64,000 nucleotides of DNA from Clostridium sp. CF012 (GCF_018861755.1 NZ_JAHLEF010000015.1:1-64000), one strand, 5' to 3'; shown: positions 1 to 7,256, numbered from the stretch's first letter. Notes: a model not told the origin generated them from the sequence alone. Translations and numbers: made by a program.

Positions 1-167
1 CCATGAGCATATATATCTACCTTTCTGTCAGTAGTTGTGTTCTGATTATCTAGCCACATTTCGATTATTTGTGTTCTAGTGTTTGCTGGTGTTGTATATC
101 TTGCTGTAACCACGGTACTTATAGCACTCTGAAATAATTTTTTAGGTGTTACATATCCTATAGGCAT
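1..167 (-). CDS. Unrecognised protein, N-terminal part only
   Basis: The gene starts at an ATG at 167 and runs off the left edge, leaving 55 visible codons beginning MPIGYVTPKK. A run of six Gs about nine bases upstream serves as ribosome binding site. The visible part contains YTTPANTRTQI followed by a polar DNQNTTTDRKVDIY stretch, which loosely recalls beta-structured phage or appendage proteins; that is an inference from composition only. It is on the same strand as the whole array to its right, so it is probably another unit of it, with its 3' repeat outside the window. No function is assigned. Confidence 0.55.
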   Translation of the reverse strand, partial: MPIGYVTPKKLFQSAISTVVTARYTTPANTRTQIIEMWLDNQNTTTDRKVDIYAH

Positions 168-249
168 TAAATCATTCCCCCCATTCTGAATTTTCTTTGA
201 ATATTTAAAATCTTAATATTTACCGCATTAAATTGTGTCACATTATCAG

Positions 250-316
250 CCTAAGTCGTCACAAGTAAAAACGTCACAAACTTTTATTGTTTGTGACGTC
301 TAATAAGAAGATTGTG
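250..316 (-). repeat. Short-class array repeat, copy 1
   Basis: Plus-strand order is CCTAAGTCGTCACAA, a short A-rich spacer, ACGTCACAAAC, the loop TTTTATT, GTTTGTGACGTC and TAATAAG. The inner arms pair perfectly over 11 bp in this copy. Read on the minus strand the hairpin is followed by TTTTT, so it could terminate the nitroreductase transcript whose stop codon is 21 bases away. The outer CCTAAGTCGTCACAA half pairs with the same right arm and is not needed for a terminator. Confidence 0.9.
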
Positions 317-336
317 TTGTTAAATTTTTTAATACT

Positions 337-1086
337 TTATGAAATTTTCCCTACAGGAGCTAAATAAATTACAAATTCATCTTCTCCATCAAGATCTAAA
401 AATCTATCAAATTCCTTCTGGTCATAAGCTGCTATCGCACATGTTCCACAGCCTATAGCTTCACAAGCAAGATAGAGGTTTTGACATACATGTCCAGCAT
501 CTAAAATCATAGTTTTATGAGCAACTATATTATATCTCCACTCTCCCCTGTAAGGGATTACACTCCATATAAAAGTGACAGCGCTTTTTCCAACAAATTT
601 TTGTCCTAACGTTAAATCAGATAACCTTTCTTCCAAATTTTCACCTTCAAAAATATAAAGTAGTTGATGTGTTAAAGGCAAATAACGATATACTCCGCTT
701 TTTAACCCTTCAACTCTATTTACAACAATGTAGGTTTCAAAAGGATGTCTTGCTCCAGCAGAAGGTACTGTCCTTAAAGTTGCATAATTATCTCCCTTTA
801 CCATTTTCACGCCTTGCGTTGCCCAAAGTAAGAATGATAACTCCTCTAAACTTATACATTCACTGCTAAAACTACGGTGGCTTATCCTATCCTTAAAGAT
901 ATCAAATATATTTATATTTGTTAATATGTTTTCATTCACTTTAGGCAAGTCTATTTTCTCGCCATTTTCATCATAAGGTTTTTGTAATGGTGGTTGCGGT
1001 AACTTTAATTGTTGATCTGATTCCATATCATCTGCTTCTACAAAATTTGATTTCATCCACTGTCGTTGTTGTTTTATATTATCCAT
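337..1086 (-). CDS. SagB/ThcOx-type nitroreductase-family dehydrogenase
   Basis: A 249-residue FMN-dependent nitroreductase-fold protein of the SagB/ThcOx type. Visible family features are the early arginine motif SHRSF, the PSAGARHPFETY segment, and a C-terminal GCGTCAI loop followed by the APVGK ending. Members are known as azoline oxidases in peptide maturation and as stand-alone oxidoreductases. No precursor peptide or cyclodehydratase is nearby, so the substrate is unknown. The start is placed at MDNIKQ because GGGGAG lies just upstream; an earlier ATG at 1107 lies before that site and is unlikely. It is a one-gene unit flanked by array repeats. Confidence 0.8.
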   Translation of the reverse strand: MDNIKQQRQWMKSNFVEADDMESDQQLKLPQPPLQKPYDENGEKIDLPKVNENILTNINIFDIFKDRISHRSFSSECISLEELSFLLWATQGVKMVKGDNYATLRTVPSAGARHPFETYIVVNRVEGLKSGVYRYLPLTHQLLYIFEGENLEERLSDLTLGQKFVGKSAVTFIWSVIPYRGEWRYNIVAHKTMILDAGHVCQNLYLACEAIGCGTCAIAAYDQKEFDRFLDLDGEDEFVIYLAPVGKIS

Positions 1087-1150
1087 ACTACTCTCCCCTT
1101 TTATCATTTTTACTTTAATACTGTTAATTTAACTATTTAGTATTTTTTTA

Positions 1151-1203
1151 CGATTTCGAATTATTATTACCATTATATAACATAATAGTAAATATTAAAA
1201 TAG
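1151..1203 (-). promoter_or_regulatory. Conserved upstream block of the nitroreductase unit
   Basis: This AT-rich block is a diverged copy of the element found upstream of several array genes. On the minus strand it includes ATGTTATATAATGGTAATAA, which has a TATAAT hexamer, followed by a GAAATCG tail like that of its relatives. It lies 65-115 bases upstream of the gene start. Promoter function is inferred from conservation and the -10-like hexamer. Confidence 0.5.
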
Positions 1204-1228
1204 CCCAACCTCTACTGCACCATTTCTT

Positions 1229-1290
1229 CCCAATGTGTCACAATTAAAAACGCCACAAATTTTTATTGTTTGTGACGTCCAATAAGAATA
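1229..1290 (-). repeat. Short-class array repeat, copy 2
   Basis: It has the same layout as the other short copies, with outer half CCCAATGTGTCACAA, inner arm ACGCCACAAAT and right arm TTGTTTGTGACGTCC. It ends 7 bases from the stop codon of the GNAT gene on the minus strand. The inner arm carries the GCC variant that most copies share, opposite GAC in the right arm. Confidence 0.88.
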
Positions 1291-1297
1291 AATCCAC

Positions 1298-1840
1298 TTA
1301 CTGGTTTATTCTTTGCCATTGAATTTTTGAAATAGACATTTCATATAAATTCCAATAACCTATTGTTGCTTTTCTTGCATTCTCTATAAAGTTTTCTTTC
1401 ACGAATCCAGCATTTTCATAACATTTAATTGCAGCGTGATTAAAATCAAATACTCTAAGTGTTATCTTTTCAAATTTTAAATTTGCAAATCCAATTATTA
1501 ATATTTCTTTTAATACCTGCGTTCCAATTCCCTTACCTCTAAAATTTTCTTCACTAATTAAAAATCTACATACCCAGGCATTTTTATTACGTGTTTCATT
1601 TTCACGTAGCTCGATAGTTCCAATAATTTCATCTGTATCAATTAGTCGTATTTTGTAAACAAATATATTAGAATTATCTTTTTTAACATCATTAAAGAAA
1701 TAATCTTCAACTTGTTTAAATGTTAAAGGATGTCTATAGCTAGGTCCAGCCCATTGTAATAAGTATTCAGCCGATTTATTAGTATTCCATTCCACAATTT
1801 TTATTAAATCTTCTTTTTCTAAATGCTCAAGTTTTATCAT
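1298..1840 (-). CDS. GNAT-family N-acetyltransferase
   Basis: A 180-residue protein with the GNAT fold. The acetyl-CoA pyrophosphate loop is visible as RGKGIGTQVL in the middle of the chain, followed by LRVFDFNHAAIKCYENAGF, which matches the usual beta5-alpha4 region (NxxAIxxYExxGF). The substrate cannot be predicted; the family acetylates amines on antibiotics, amino acids, polyamines or protein N termini. GGGAGG sits 9 bases before the ATG. It is a single-gene unit and one of three GNATs in the array. Confidence 0.88.
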   Translation of the reverse strand: MIKLEHLEKEDLIKIVEWNTNKSAEYLLQWAGPSYRHPLTFKQVEDYFFNDVKKDNSNIFVYKIRLIDTDEIIGTIELRENETRNKNAWVCRFLISEENFRGKGIGTQVLKEILIIGFANLKFEKITLRVFDFNHAAIKCYENAGFVKENFIENARKATIGYWNLYEMSISKIQWQRINQ

Positions 1841-1995
1841 CTTTAAATACCTCCCATTAACGTATACTTTAATTGTAAATCATTACTATACGTAAGGGGC
1901 AAGTCTAATCAATAAAATTTGTTACTTCATCATATAATAAACTTCGACCTAACTCTATAGAAATTTTAGAATATTATACATATTAGTACTTCCTT

Positions 1996-2105
1996 CCTAA
2001 TATTTTTGAAATGCGACGTAAAAATGCCGTAAAATTCATTCCTGAATAATACGGCATTCTAAGGAATTATTCGGTTTTTATAATTGTGATGCTTAATAAG
2101 AATAA
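1996..2105 (-). repeat. Long-class array repeat, copy 1
   Basis: This roughly 110-bp element has outer arms GCGACGTAAAAATGCCG and CGGTTTTTATAATTGTGATGC and an inner palindrome ATGCCGT/ACGGCAT. It ends in GCTTAATAAGAATAAT, the same type of terminal sequence as the short class (GTCTAATAAGAA). It lies 17 bases beyond the stop of the ATPase gene, as the short repeats do for other genes. I read it as a longer version of the same kind of site. Confidence 0.75.
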
Positions 2106-2121
2106 TCTACACCCAATACTA

Positions 2122-2976
2122 TCAAAACTCGTTTTCATGTATTTTGAAAAAATCATAATATGTACGCACATTTTCTAATTCTGTCCATTTTTTCACATCA
2201 ACTGGATTTTCATCAAGATCATATATTTTTGCTCCACGCATGGCAAGCAGAAACGGCGAATGCGTTGATATAATAAATTGACAGCCTAAAAATCGTGCGG
2301 AGTCCTCAATAAAATTCATTAATTCCATCTGACGTTTTGGAGAAAGACTGTTTTCAGGCTCATCCAATATATATAGTCCATTTTCACAAATTTTTTCAAT
2401 AAAATATCTGAATGCAGTTTCCCCATTTGAATATTCTCTCACATTAGCCATCAATTCATTTCTCACAAATCGTGACTGCGTTTTACTTCTAGCGGTATTC
2501 ACTTTTTTTAGTTGCTCGTAATCTTCTATAGACTTCATTTGGAAATGAGAATATTTCGCATCCAAATATTCTTCAAAAAGTTTTTCCCGTTTTTGGTCAA
2601 TTCCTTCATTTAGGTTACGGATATTCAGCATATAGTCAAATACATCATCGCTGGTAATAATCCTGCTATTTTTAGGGATGTCGGTTTCAAGATACATCTC
2701 ACACACATTGACATAGTCAGGATAGAAATTAGATTTATTATAGATAGAATCACGACTGATTCCTGTTTTTTCCGCTATAACATTTAATGCCGTTGATTTT
2801 CCCGAACCATTTCCTCCATATAAAATCGTAACTGGCTCAAAATCAATTCTTTCAAGACCATGTCCTGATAATATCTTAAATGGATAAAACGAGTCATAGC
2901 ATGTTCTTTTTACCTTCATGAAAAAGTCAAATTCCATATCCTCATTTGGGAATGTAAAAAAATTTAAATAAACCAT
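2122..2976 (-). CDS. ABC-type (AAA_21/AAA_23-like) ATPase
   Basis: A 284-residue stand-alone ATPase with Walker A GGNGSGKST near residue 54, the Walker B/signature region LYILDEPENSLSP near residue 200 and the switch histidine in IISTHSPFLL. It lacks transmembrane segments, so it is not a transporter partner. Related soluble ABC ATPases act in DNA repair or phage defence, often with a nuclease or TOPRIM partner. None is adjacent here, so the role is open. AAGGAG precedes the ATG by 8 bases. It is a single-gene array unit ending in a long-class repeat. Confidence 0.82.
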   Translation of the reverse strand: MVYLNFFTFPNEDMEFDFFMKVKRTCYDSFYPFKILSGHGLERIDFEPVTILYGGNGSGKSTALNVIAEKTGISRDSIYNKSNFYPDYVNVCEMYLETDIPKNSRIITSDDVFDYMLNIRNLNEGIDQKREKLFEEYLDAKYSHFQMKSIEDYEQLKKVNTARSKTQSRFVRNELMANVREYSNGETAFRYFIEKICENGLYILDEPENSLSPKRQMELMNFIEDSARFLGCQFIISTHSPFLLAMRGAKIYDLDENPVDVKKWTELENVRTYYDFFKIHENEF

Positions 2977-3068
2977 TCTTTTCTCCTTATATATATAATC
3001 CTTAAGTTCGCATTTGATTACGATGTTGTCTTAGTGGTAATTATAGCATATTTCCATATAAATTGAAC

Positions 3069-3159
3069 TGCGACATAAAAATACCGTAAAATTCAATTGA
3101 ATAATACGATGTTTTTAAGGGATTATTCGGTATTATTGTTGTGACGCTTAAAAAGAATT
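3069..3159 (-). repeat. Long-class array repeat, copy 2
   Basis: The outer arms GCGACATAAAAATACCG and CGGTATTATTGTTGTGACGC pair imperfectly around an AT-rich centre containing ATTCAATTGAAT. The right end GTGACGCTTAAAAAGAA matches the terminal motif of the other array repeats. It aligns with the element at 1996-2105. The XRE gene stop is about 100 bases further on, the largest gene-to-repeat distance among the intact copies. Confidence 0.75.
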
Positions 3160-3260
3160 TCACGTCACAACTTCCATAAAGGAATAGATACATTTTTGAT
3201 TAATAGTTTGTTATTTTGATATTAATAATTTTTAATGTGTTTAAGCAAATATCTTACGCT

Positions 3261-3467
3261 TTATTCTTCAACATATTCTAAAACATCCCCAGGCTGGCAG
3301 TCTAATTCCTTACAAATTGCGGCTAATGTATTAAATCGTACACCCTTTGCTTTTCCAGTCTTTAATAAAGATAAATTTACTGTAGTTAATCCTACTCTTT
3401 GAGCCAATTCATTTAATGACATTTTTCTATCTACCATTACCCTATCTAATCTCACTATAATTTTCAT
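3261..3467 (-). CDS. XRE-family small transcriptional regulator (YozG-like)
   Basis: A 68-residue protein that is almost entirely one Cro/CI helix-turn-helix: MSLNELAQRVGLTTVNLSLL forms the HTH, followed by the conserved ALAAICKELDCQPGD-type ending (here TLAAICKELDCQPGDVLEY). The start MKIIVRLDR is chosen because GAGGGAT precedes it; an upstream GTG/ATG in the same frame has no site. It follows the DUF2975 gene by 10 bases in one operon, an arrangement known for B. subtilis YoaS/YozG. It probably autoregulates through the repeats at 4034-4110. Confidence 0.85.
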   Translation of the reverse strand: MKIIVRLDRVMVDRKMSLNELAQRVGLTTVNLSLLKTGKAKGVRFNTLAAICKELDCQPGDVLEYVEE

Positions 3468-3477
3468 TTTTATCCCT

Positions 3478-3999
3478 CTAAATAAACATATCATTTTCTG
3501 ATTTTAATTCTAATCCAAAGTGAATAATATATGCTATTCCTAACATAATTGAAGCAGCAATAACATATCCAATGGGAAATATTAGTATAACCACTTCAAA
3601 ACTAAACTCATCTGTAGGAACAATTCCTATTAAATGATCACAAGTATCTATGATTACCTTAATCGCTCCCCAGATTAAAATTTTCTTACTAAAATTCTTA
3701 AATATTGTCACACTTTCTACTGTAAAAGGTGTTTTCTTATTTTCAATTGACTTTAAAATTATAATAAATTTCTGTAATCCTATTAACGTTAAAATAAATA
3801 ATGGTATTGTTTTAATTACTGAAAATTGATACTTTGTAACTAAAGGGATATAAACAGTGGTATTACCCAATAAAAATTTTTGCCATCCGTCAAACAATTT
3901 ACTATTCGTTAAAATTAAACTTATATAAGATAAAATGCCTCCAACTTCTAATACTACCCTTGTAACATTTAACCATGAAATCATTTTGTGTATTTTCAT
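3478..3999 (-). CDS. DUF2975 membrane protein (YoaS-like)
   Basis: A 173-residue integral membrane protein with about four hydrophobic segments (near residues 15-33, 60-82, 108-125 and 132-160). The motif KKTPFTVESVTIFKNFSKKI before the third segment is typical of DUF2975. The family pairs with a short XRE regulator encoded directly downstream, as here, but its molecular role is not established. GAGGTGA precedes the ATG. It heads a two-gene unit with its own well-formed promoter. Confidence 0.85.
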   Translation of the reverse strand: MKIHKMISWLNVTRVVLEVGGILSYISLILTNSKLFDGWQKFLLGNTTVYIPLVTKYQFSVIKTIPLFILTLIGLQKFIIILKSIENKKTPFTVESVTIFKNFSKKILIWGAIKVIIDTCDHLIGIVPTDEFSFEVVILIFPIGYVIAASIMLGIAYIIHFGLELKSENDMFI

Positions 4000-4019
4000 A
4001 TTACTATCACCTCACAGGT

Positions 4020-4048
4020 ATTATATACCATAATTTAAAATAAAACAA
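4020..4048 (-). promoter_or_regulatory. Sigma-A promoter of the DUF2975-XRE operon
   Basis: On the minus strand TTGTTT (4043-4048) and TATAAT (4020-4025) are separated by exactly 17 bases and lie about 20 bases upstream of the DUF2975 start. The -35 hexamer is inside the first of the 21-bp repeats, which places the repeats where a regulator could block or recruit polymerase. Confidence 0.75.
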
Positions 4049-4110
4049 TAATTTTTTAAAATAAAACAATAAGTTTTTAAAATAAAACGATAATTTTTAA
4101 AATGAAATAT
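4034..4110 (-). repeat. Three and a half tandem 21-bp repeats, likely operator
   Basis: The unit TTTAAAATAAAACAATAATTT starts at 4034, 4055 and 4076, with a degenerate partial copy from 4096. The 21-bp period is two DNA turns, so the copies face the same side of the helix. They overlap the -35 region of the promoter of a regulator-encoding operon, so I infer binding sites for the XRE protein. An A-tract curvature element is the alternative. Confidence 0.7.
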
Positions 4111-4135
4111 ATAAGAGTAAAGTCAATGATTGTAT

Positions 4136-4157
4136 CTTTTATTGTTTGTGTATGCTT
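4136..4157 (-). repeat. Remnant of a short-class array repeat
   Basis: CTTTTATTGTTTGTG (4136-4150) equals the loop and right arm of the short repeats. The rest is diverged. A conserved upstream block lies at 4227-4284, so the 70 bases between them look like a unit whose gene has been lost. This is inference from two short matches. Confidence 0.4.
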
Positions 4158-4226
4158 TTTAATATTTTTATCCTGTATTGTTTTAATTCTTGCCATTCTA
4201 AAGTGACAATGATGTTGTAGAATTTT

Positions 4227-4284
4227 ACGATTCCGTCTTAATAATACCATAATATAACATAAAAATAAAGATACTATACTCCAT
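4227..4284 (-). promoter_or_regulatory. Conserved upstream block without an intact gene behind it
   Basis: This copy is almost identical to the block at 4973-5032. On the minus strand it contains ATGGTATTATTAAGACGG, whose TGGTATTAT reads as an extended -10. The next gene leftward (DUF2975) has its own promoter 200 bases away, and only a repeat remnant lies between. Confidence 0.5.
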
Positions 4285-4289
4285 GTTTT

Positions 4290-4356
4290 CCTAAGTTGTC
4301 ACAAGTAAAAACGCCACAAACTTTTATTGTTTGTAACGTCTAATATGAAAATTGTT
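4290..4356 (-). repeat. Short-class array repeat, copy 3
   Basis: It has outer half CCTAAGTTGTCACAA, inner arm ACGCCACAAAC, loop TTTTATT and right arm GTTTGTAACGTC (one change), ending TAATATGAAAATTGTT. It lies 41 bases beyond the stop of the ClbS/DfsB-like gene. Confidence 0.9.
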
Positions 4357-4397
4357 AATATTAAATGCAATCTAATTTCTTAGATAAATTGAGATTT

Positions 4398-4907
4398 TTA
4401 TCTTTGTTGTAACTTTTTCCACTTTCGTATTTTTGTTCTGAAGGACTTGAACGGTGCAACAGTATTGATGTGAATCCATTTCCATATTGCCCAATTAGAG
4501 GCAGTTGATGACGACCACTTTCTTCCGCCTTGCTGAAATAATTCGACATCTGTATAGCTGTTAATTAGTTCACTAATCTGCTGCTCTGCCTTTATAAACA
4601 TAGTGCATAACTCTTTGAGAGTATATCCCTCGTATTGTTTATAAAAACTTTCATATAAGCCTCCGAGATTATTCCATTTATAGTCTGGAGTTGGCGTGAT
4701 AACAATATGTCCTTGCTGTTCTTGCTTCTCCCAATCAAGAACGAGATTCAGCCAACCCAACTGATAAGCAATCATTTGAGCAGGTGTTCTGTCAACTCCG
4801 TCAATTAACCTATCTTTATCATCAATATCATTAAATTCTTCAATGAATAACTTTGCACGATTTGAAATCTCTAAAATCAATTCTTCTCTATTTTGGTATT
4901 CTTTCAC
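4398..4907 (-). CDS. ClbS/DfsB-family four-helix-bundle protein
   Basis: A 169-residue soluble protein matching the ClbS/DfsB pattern: an N-terminal helix ending in FNDIDDKDR, the segment DRTPAQMIAYQLGWLNLVL, the tryptophan-rich PTPDYKWNNLGGL and a C-terminal WSSSTASNWAIWKWIHINT. ClbS protects producers against colibactin, and DfsB-type relatives belong to the DinB-like superfamily. The role in a non-producer is unknown; detoxification of an electrophile is a fair guess. The start is GTG with GGGG 8-12 bases upstream. It is a single-gene array unit. Confidence 0.8.
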   Translation of the reverse strand: MKEYQNREELILEISNRAKLFIEEFNDIDDKDRLIDGVDRTPAQMIAYQLGWLNLVLDWEKQEQQGHIVITPTPDYKWNNLGGLYESFYKQYEGYTLKELCTMFIKAEQQISELINSYTDVELFQQGGRKWSSSTASNWAIWKWIHINTVAPFKSFRTKIRKWKKLQQR

Positions 4908-4972
4908 TTTTATACCCCGCTTTCAAATTCATATTGATATACATACAAATAATCTTTATTTCACATTTTTTT

Positions 4973-5032
4973 TCGATTCCGTCTTAATAATACCATAATA
5001 TAACATAAAAATAAAGATACTATACTCCATAT
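4973..5032 (-). promoter_or_regulatory. Conserved upstream block of the ClbS/DfsB-like unit
   Basis: This copy of the array's upstream block has the core (minus strand) ATGGTATTATTAAGACGG, with an extended -10 TGGTATTAT. It sits about 65-125 bases upstream of the GTG start and directly abuts the preceding unit's repeat at 5035. Near-identity to 4227-4284 supports recent duplication or conversion. Confidence 0.55.
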
Positions 5033-5034
5033 TT

Positions 5035-5096
5035 CCTAAGTTGTCACAACTAAAAACGCCACAAACTTTTATTGTTTGTGACGTCTAATATGAATA
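5035..5096 (-). repeat. Short-class array repeat, copy 4
   Basis: It has outer half CCTAAGTTGTCACAA, inner arm ACGCCACAAAC, loop TTTTATT and right arm GTTTGTGACGTC, then TAATATGAATATT. It touches the stop codon of the small membrane protein gene at 5097. Confidence 0.92.
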
Positions 5097-5483
5097 TTAT
5101 GAAATAGAAACCTTTTTACTAAAGTATTTTCTTGTTGGTACAATAAATATTAATTGTATAAAAGTCATAATAATGTTTTGAGAAAAAAATAGTTGTTTAT
5201 TTTGTAGACACCAAATAATAGATACTATTAAAATAAACATAGTATATATTATCATTAAGCAATAACCCCATCTTTTAAGTCTCAAAAATCCATAAGATGC
5301 TATTAGGAGAATTATAGGCAGTAATATTTGCGTTATACCCTCTGAAAAAATAGGTAATGGTATAACATAAAATCCAAATCGTTCTGAAAAATTTGGTAAT
5401 AATACTATTAGTATTGATAATAAGGCACCTAAAAAAGATATATCTCCAATAAATGTTATTATAAAAGGTCTATTTTTATTCAT
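5097..5483 (-). CDS. Small four-helix membrane protein, unrecognised
   Basis: A 128-residue protein with four hydrophobic segments (near residues 8-28, 38-64, 72-92 and 98-118) separated by short polar turns, including LRLKRWGYC before the third. The basic residues suggest the usual positive-inside arrangement. No family is recognised. AGGAG precedes the ATG by 8 bases, so it is a real gene. It is a single-gene array unit. Confidence 0.7.
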   Translation of the reverse strand: MNKNRPFIITFIGDISFLGALLSILIVLLPNFSERFGFYVIPLPIFSEGITQILLPIILLIASYGFLRLKRWGYCLMIIYTMFILIVSIIWCLQNKQLFFSQNIIMTFIQLIFIVPTRKYFSKKVSIS

Positions 5484-5652
5484 GAATTCTCACTCCTATA
5501 AACCCGTAATAAAATACAAGGTTGCAATAATATATAACTCACATTAACCATATTCAATATCCACCTTTCCCTTAACTTGATTCATACATAAATACAATTG
5601 TTCAAATAACTCAGGTTTATGAATAATGAATCATTTAAGAAAGATATAAATT

Positions 5653-6078
5653 CTATTTTTCTATCTCATAAACACCTTTATAAGGGTTAATGCTTAGTTT
5701 TGTTTTCGCAAATATTTCTTTGCTCTCACTATCTATGACTTCTAACCGTATATCAAAAGGACTTTTTATATCAGCAACTTTATCATTTTCAATATCACTC
5801 CACAATACAGTTTCTCCTTGATTCCTCACTTCTTTACCCAACTTAGAAAAATCGCTAATAAATTCGCCCGAGTCAGTAATCCAATGATACTCCAATTTGC
5901 TATGCTTATTATAAGGCTTGAAATCTGGTGTCATTTTTATTCCCTGTACAGATGACATAGTTGATATATATAAATTTCTGTCGGTAGCTATTGTAACTGT
6001 ATCATTAGTTTTTTTACATGCAACCAACAGCGTTATCATTATTAAGGTAAGCCCTACAATAAAAAATAACTTTTTCAT
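5653..6078 (-). CDS. Small lipoprotein, unrecognised
   Basis: A 141-residue protein with signal peptide MKKLFFIVGLTLIMITLLVAC ending in the lipobox LVAC (cysteine near residue 21), so it should be lipid-anchored on the outer membrane face. The mature part has one recognisable phrase, LEYHWITDSGEFI, like bacterial Ig-like domains seen in small clostridial lipoproteins. GGGGGG lies a few bases before the chosen ATG; the longer frame upstream is unlikely. The 170 bases downstream contain no array repeat, unlike most neighbours. Confidence 0.75.
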   Translation of the reverse strand: MKKLFFIVGLTLIMITLLVACKKTNDTVTIATDRNLYISTMSSVQGIKMTPDFKPYNKHSKLEYHWITDSGEFISDFSKLGKEVRNQGETVLWSDIENDKVADIKSPFDIRLEVIDSESKEIFAKTKLSINPYKGVYEIEK

Positions 6079-6130
6079 ACAGTCCCCCCACATATAAAAC
6101 ATTTTCAAAGTCGTCATAAATTACAACTGT

Positions 6131-6180
6131 TACTTAATAATACCATATTATAGCATAAATATAAAGATTAGAGATATCCA
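6131..6180 (-). promoter_or_regulatory. Conserved upstream block of the lipoprotein unit
   Basis: This is a diverged copy of the array's upstream block, with minus-strand core ATAATATGGTATTATTAAG and extended -10 TGGTATTAT. It lies about 55-100 bases upstream of the lipoprotein start and overlaps the 3' end of the next gene, which marks the unit boundary. Confidence 0.5.
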
Positions 6181-6595
6181 ATTGTTACTGATTGATTTTC
6201 TTTTAAAACTACTATTTCTGCATTTGTGTCTGCTAGCTTGTCTATATAGTCGTAATACAAAGTGTTAGTGCTGGTATTCACCTTTAGAATAGCAATTTTA
6301 CCTGCTATTATTTCTTCCTGCGGTAAGTTAGTTACTACTATTCCCTGTGACTTTTCTTCCTCTGTTAAAGTAGCCCCTATATATACTATAGTTTGAAAAT
6401 TACCCTTTAAATACTGCCTAACAGTACCATTATCAGACCCGTTTTCGTAAGTTATAAATATATGCCTATTAGTTACTTGTAAGTCCCATACATTACCAGG
6501 TGCTGATATTACGGTATTCAAGGTTACGCTAAAATTTGCTTTGGGTAGTTTATATACGTTTGGGGTAGTTTATATACGTTTGGGCTTGTTACCAC
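6168..6595 (-). pseudogene. Frameshifted gene for an unrecognised small protein
   Basis: The frame from 6521 leftward encodes 117 residues starting at a TTG with no ribosome binding site. Reading continues sensibly upstream through LPKANFSVTL to about 6560, where an exact 20-bp tandem duplication (6543-6582) breaks the frame. Removing one copy restores an open frame up to a GTG near 6595 (VVTSPNVYKLPKANF). I therefore read this as one gene disrupted by the duplication. Its C-terminal half is beta-rich in composition. No family is recognised. Confidence 0.6.
6543..6582. repeat. Exact 20-bp tandem duplication
   Basis: GGGTAGTTTATATACGTTTG occurs twice head to tail (6543-6562 and 6563-6582). 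Twenty bases is not a multiple of three, so it shifts the reading frame of the gene at 6168-6595. The lack of any difference between copies suggests a recent slippage event. Confidence 0.95.
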
Positions 6596-6619
6596 TCCAA
6601 TATATAAGAAAAATACGTC

Positions 6620-6930
6620 CTAATAAAAGTCATGTAACATAGTATTTATTTCAGCCATCCTATCTCTCATTAATTCCAAATCCTTTAAATATTTAGGTTG
6701 CCTCATTGCTAACACCTTTAAAAACATTAGTTTTTCAAATGATATTATTAGAAAATCTTCTTCTTCAATGGCGTCTTCTGAAAGAAAGTCATATTCAAAT
6801 AAACAAATGCTTTTCCACCTATCAATAAAGGCCTTGATGAAAATCGAAAGTTTAACTTATTAAGATTGATACCTAAATCCCTTACGTCTAAACAATTTTC
6901 TAATAATACTCTTTTAAAATCATTTTTCAT
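6620..6930 (-). pseudogene. Small acidic protein gene with a frameshift
   Basis: The start MKNDFKRVLLENCLD at 6930 has GGGGG about 12 bases upstream. This frame ends after 60 residues, but a second frame carries on with protein-like sequence: DRWKSICLFEYDFLSEDAIE and later KYLKDLELMRDRMAEINT, ending at the TAG at 6620-6622. The shift lies between about 6800 and 6857. The joined product would be about 100 residues, mostly helical and acidic. No family is recognised. A base-calling error is the alternative to real decay. Confidence 0.55.
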
Positions 6931-7055
6931 AATTGTTTAATACCCCCTATATTTTCCATTATTTCATTATAAGAACTATTATATAGATTAAGGATTTAAT
7001 TTCAAATTGTAATAGTACCTCTTTAAAATATGAATTTAATAAGTCGCCTTATTTT

Positions 7056-7117
7056 CCTAAATCGTCACAACTAAAAACGCCACAAACTTTTATTGTTTGT
7101 GACGTCTAATAATAATA
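7056..7117 (-). repeat. Short-class array repeat, copy 5
   Basis: It has outer half CCTAAATCGTCACAA, inner arm ACGCCACAAAC, loop TTTTATT and right arm GTTTGTGACGTC, then TAATAATAATATTG. The next minus-strand stop codon, of the remnant at 7131, is 13 bases away. Confidence 0.92.
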
Positions 7118-7130
7118 TTGAGACTTAACT

Positions 7131-7256
7131 TTAATTATGTGTACCAGGACTTACAAGCAATTGGCCTTGCATTTCTTGTGTTATTCTTCTTGTTTGGCGT
7201 TGCAAAACATGTGGTAGCTTTCCCGATAAAAATAAAGTATATAGAAAGCGCACCTT
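7131..7256 (-). pseudogene. C-terminal coding remnant, unidentified
   Basis: A 41-codon open stretch ends at the TAA at 7131-7133 and reads SGKLPHVLQRQTRRITQEMQ before a GTHN terminus. There is no start codon with a ribosome binding site. It sits where the 3' end of an array gene is expected, next to a repeat. It may be the tail of a lost gene, but the composition alone cannot prove it was coding. Confidence 0.3.
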
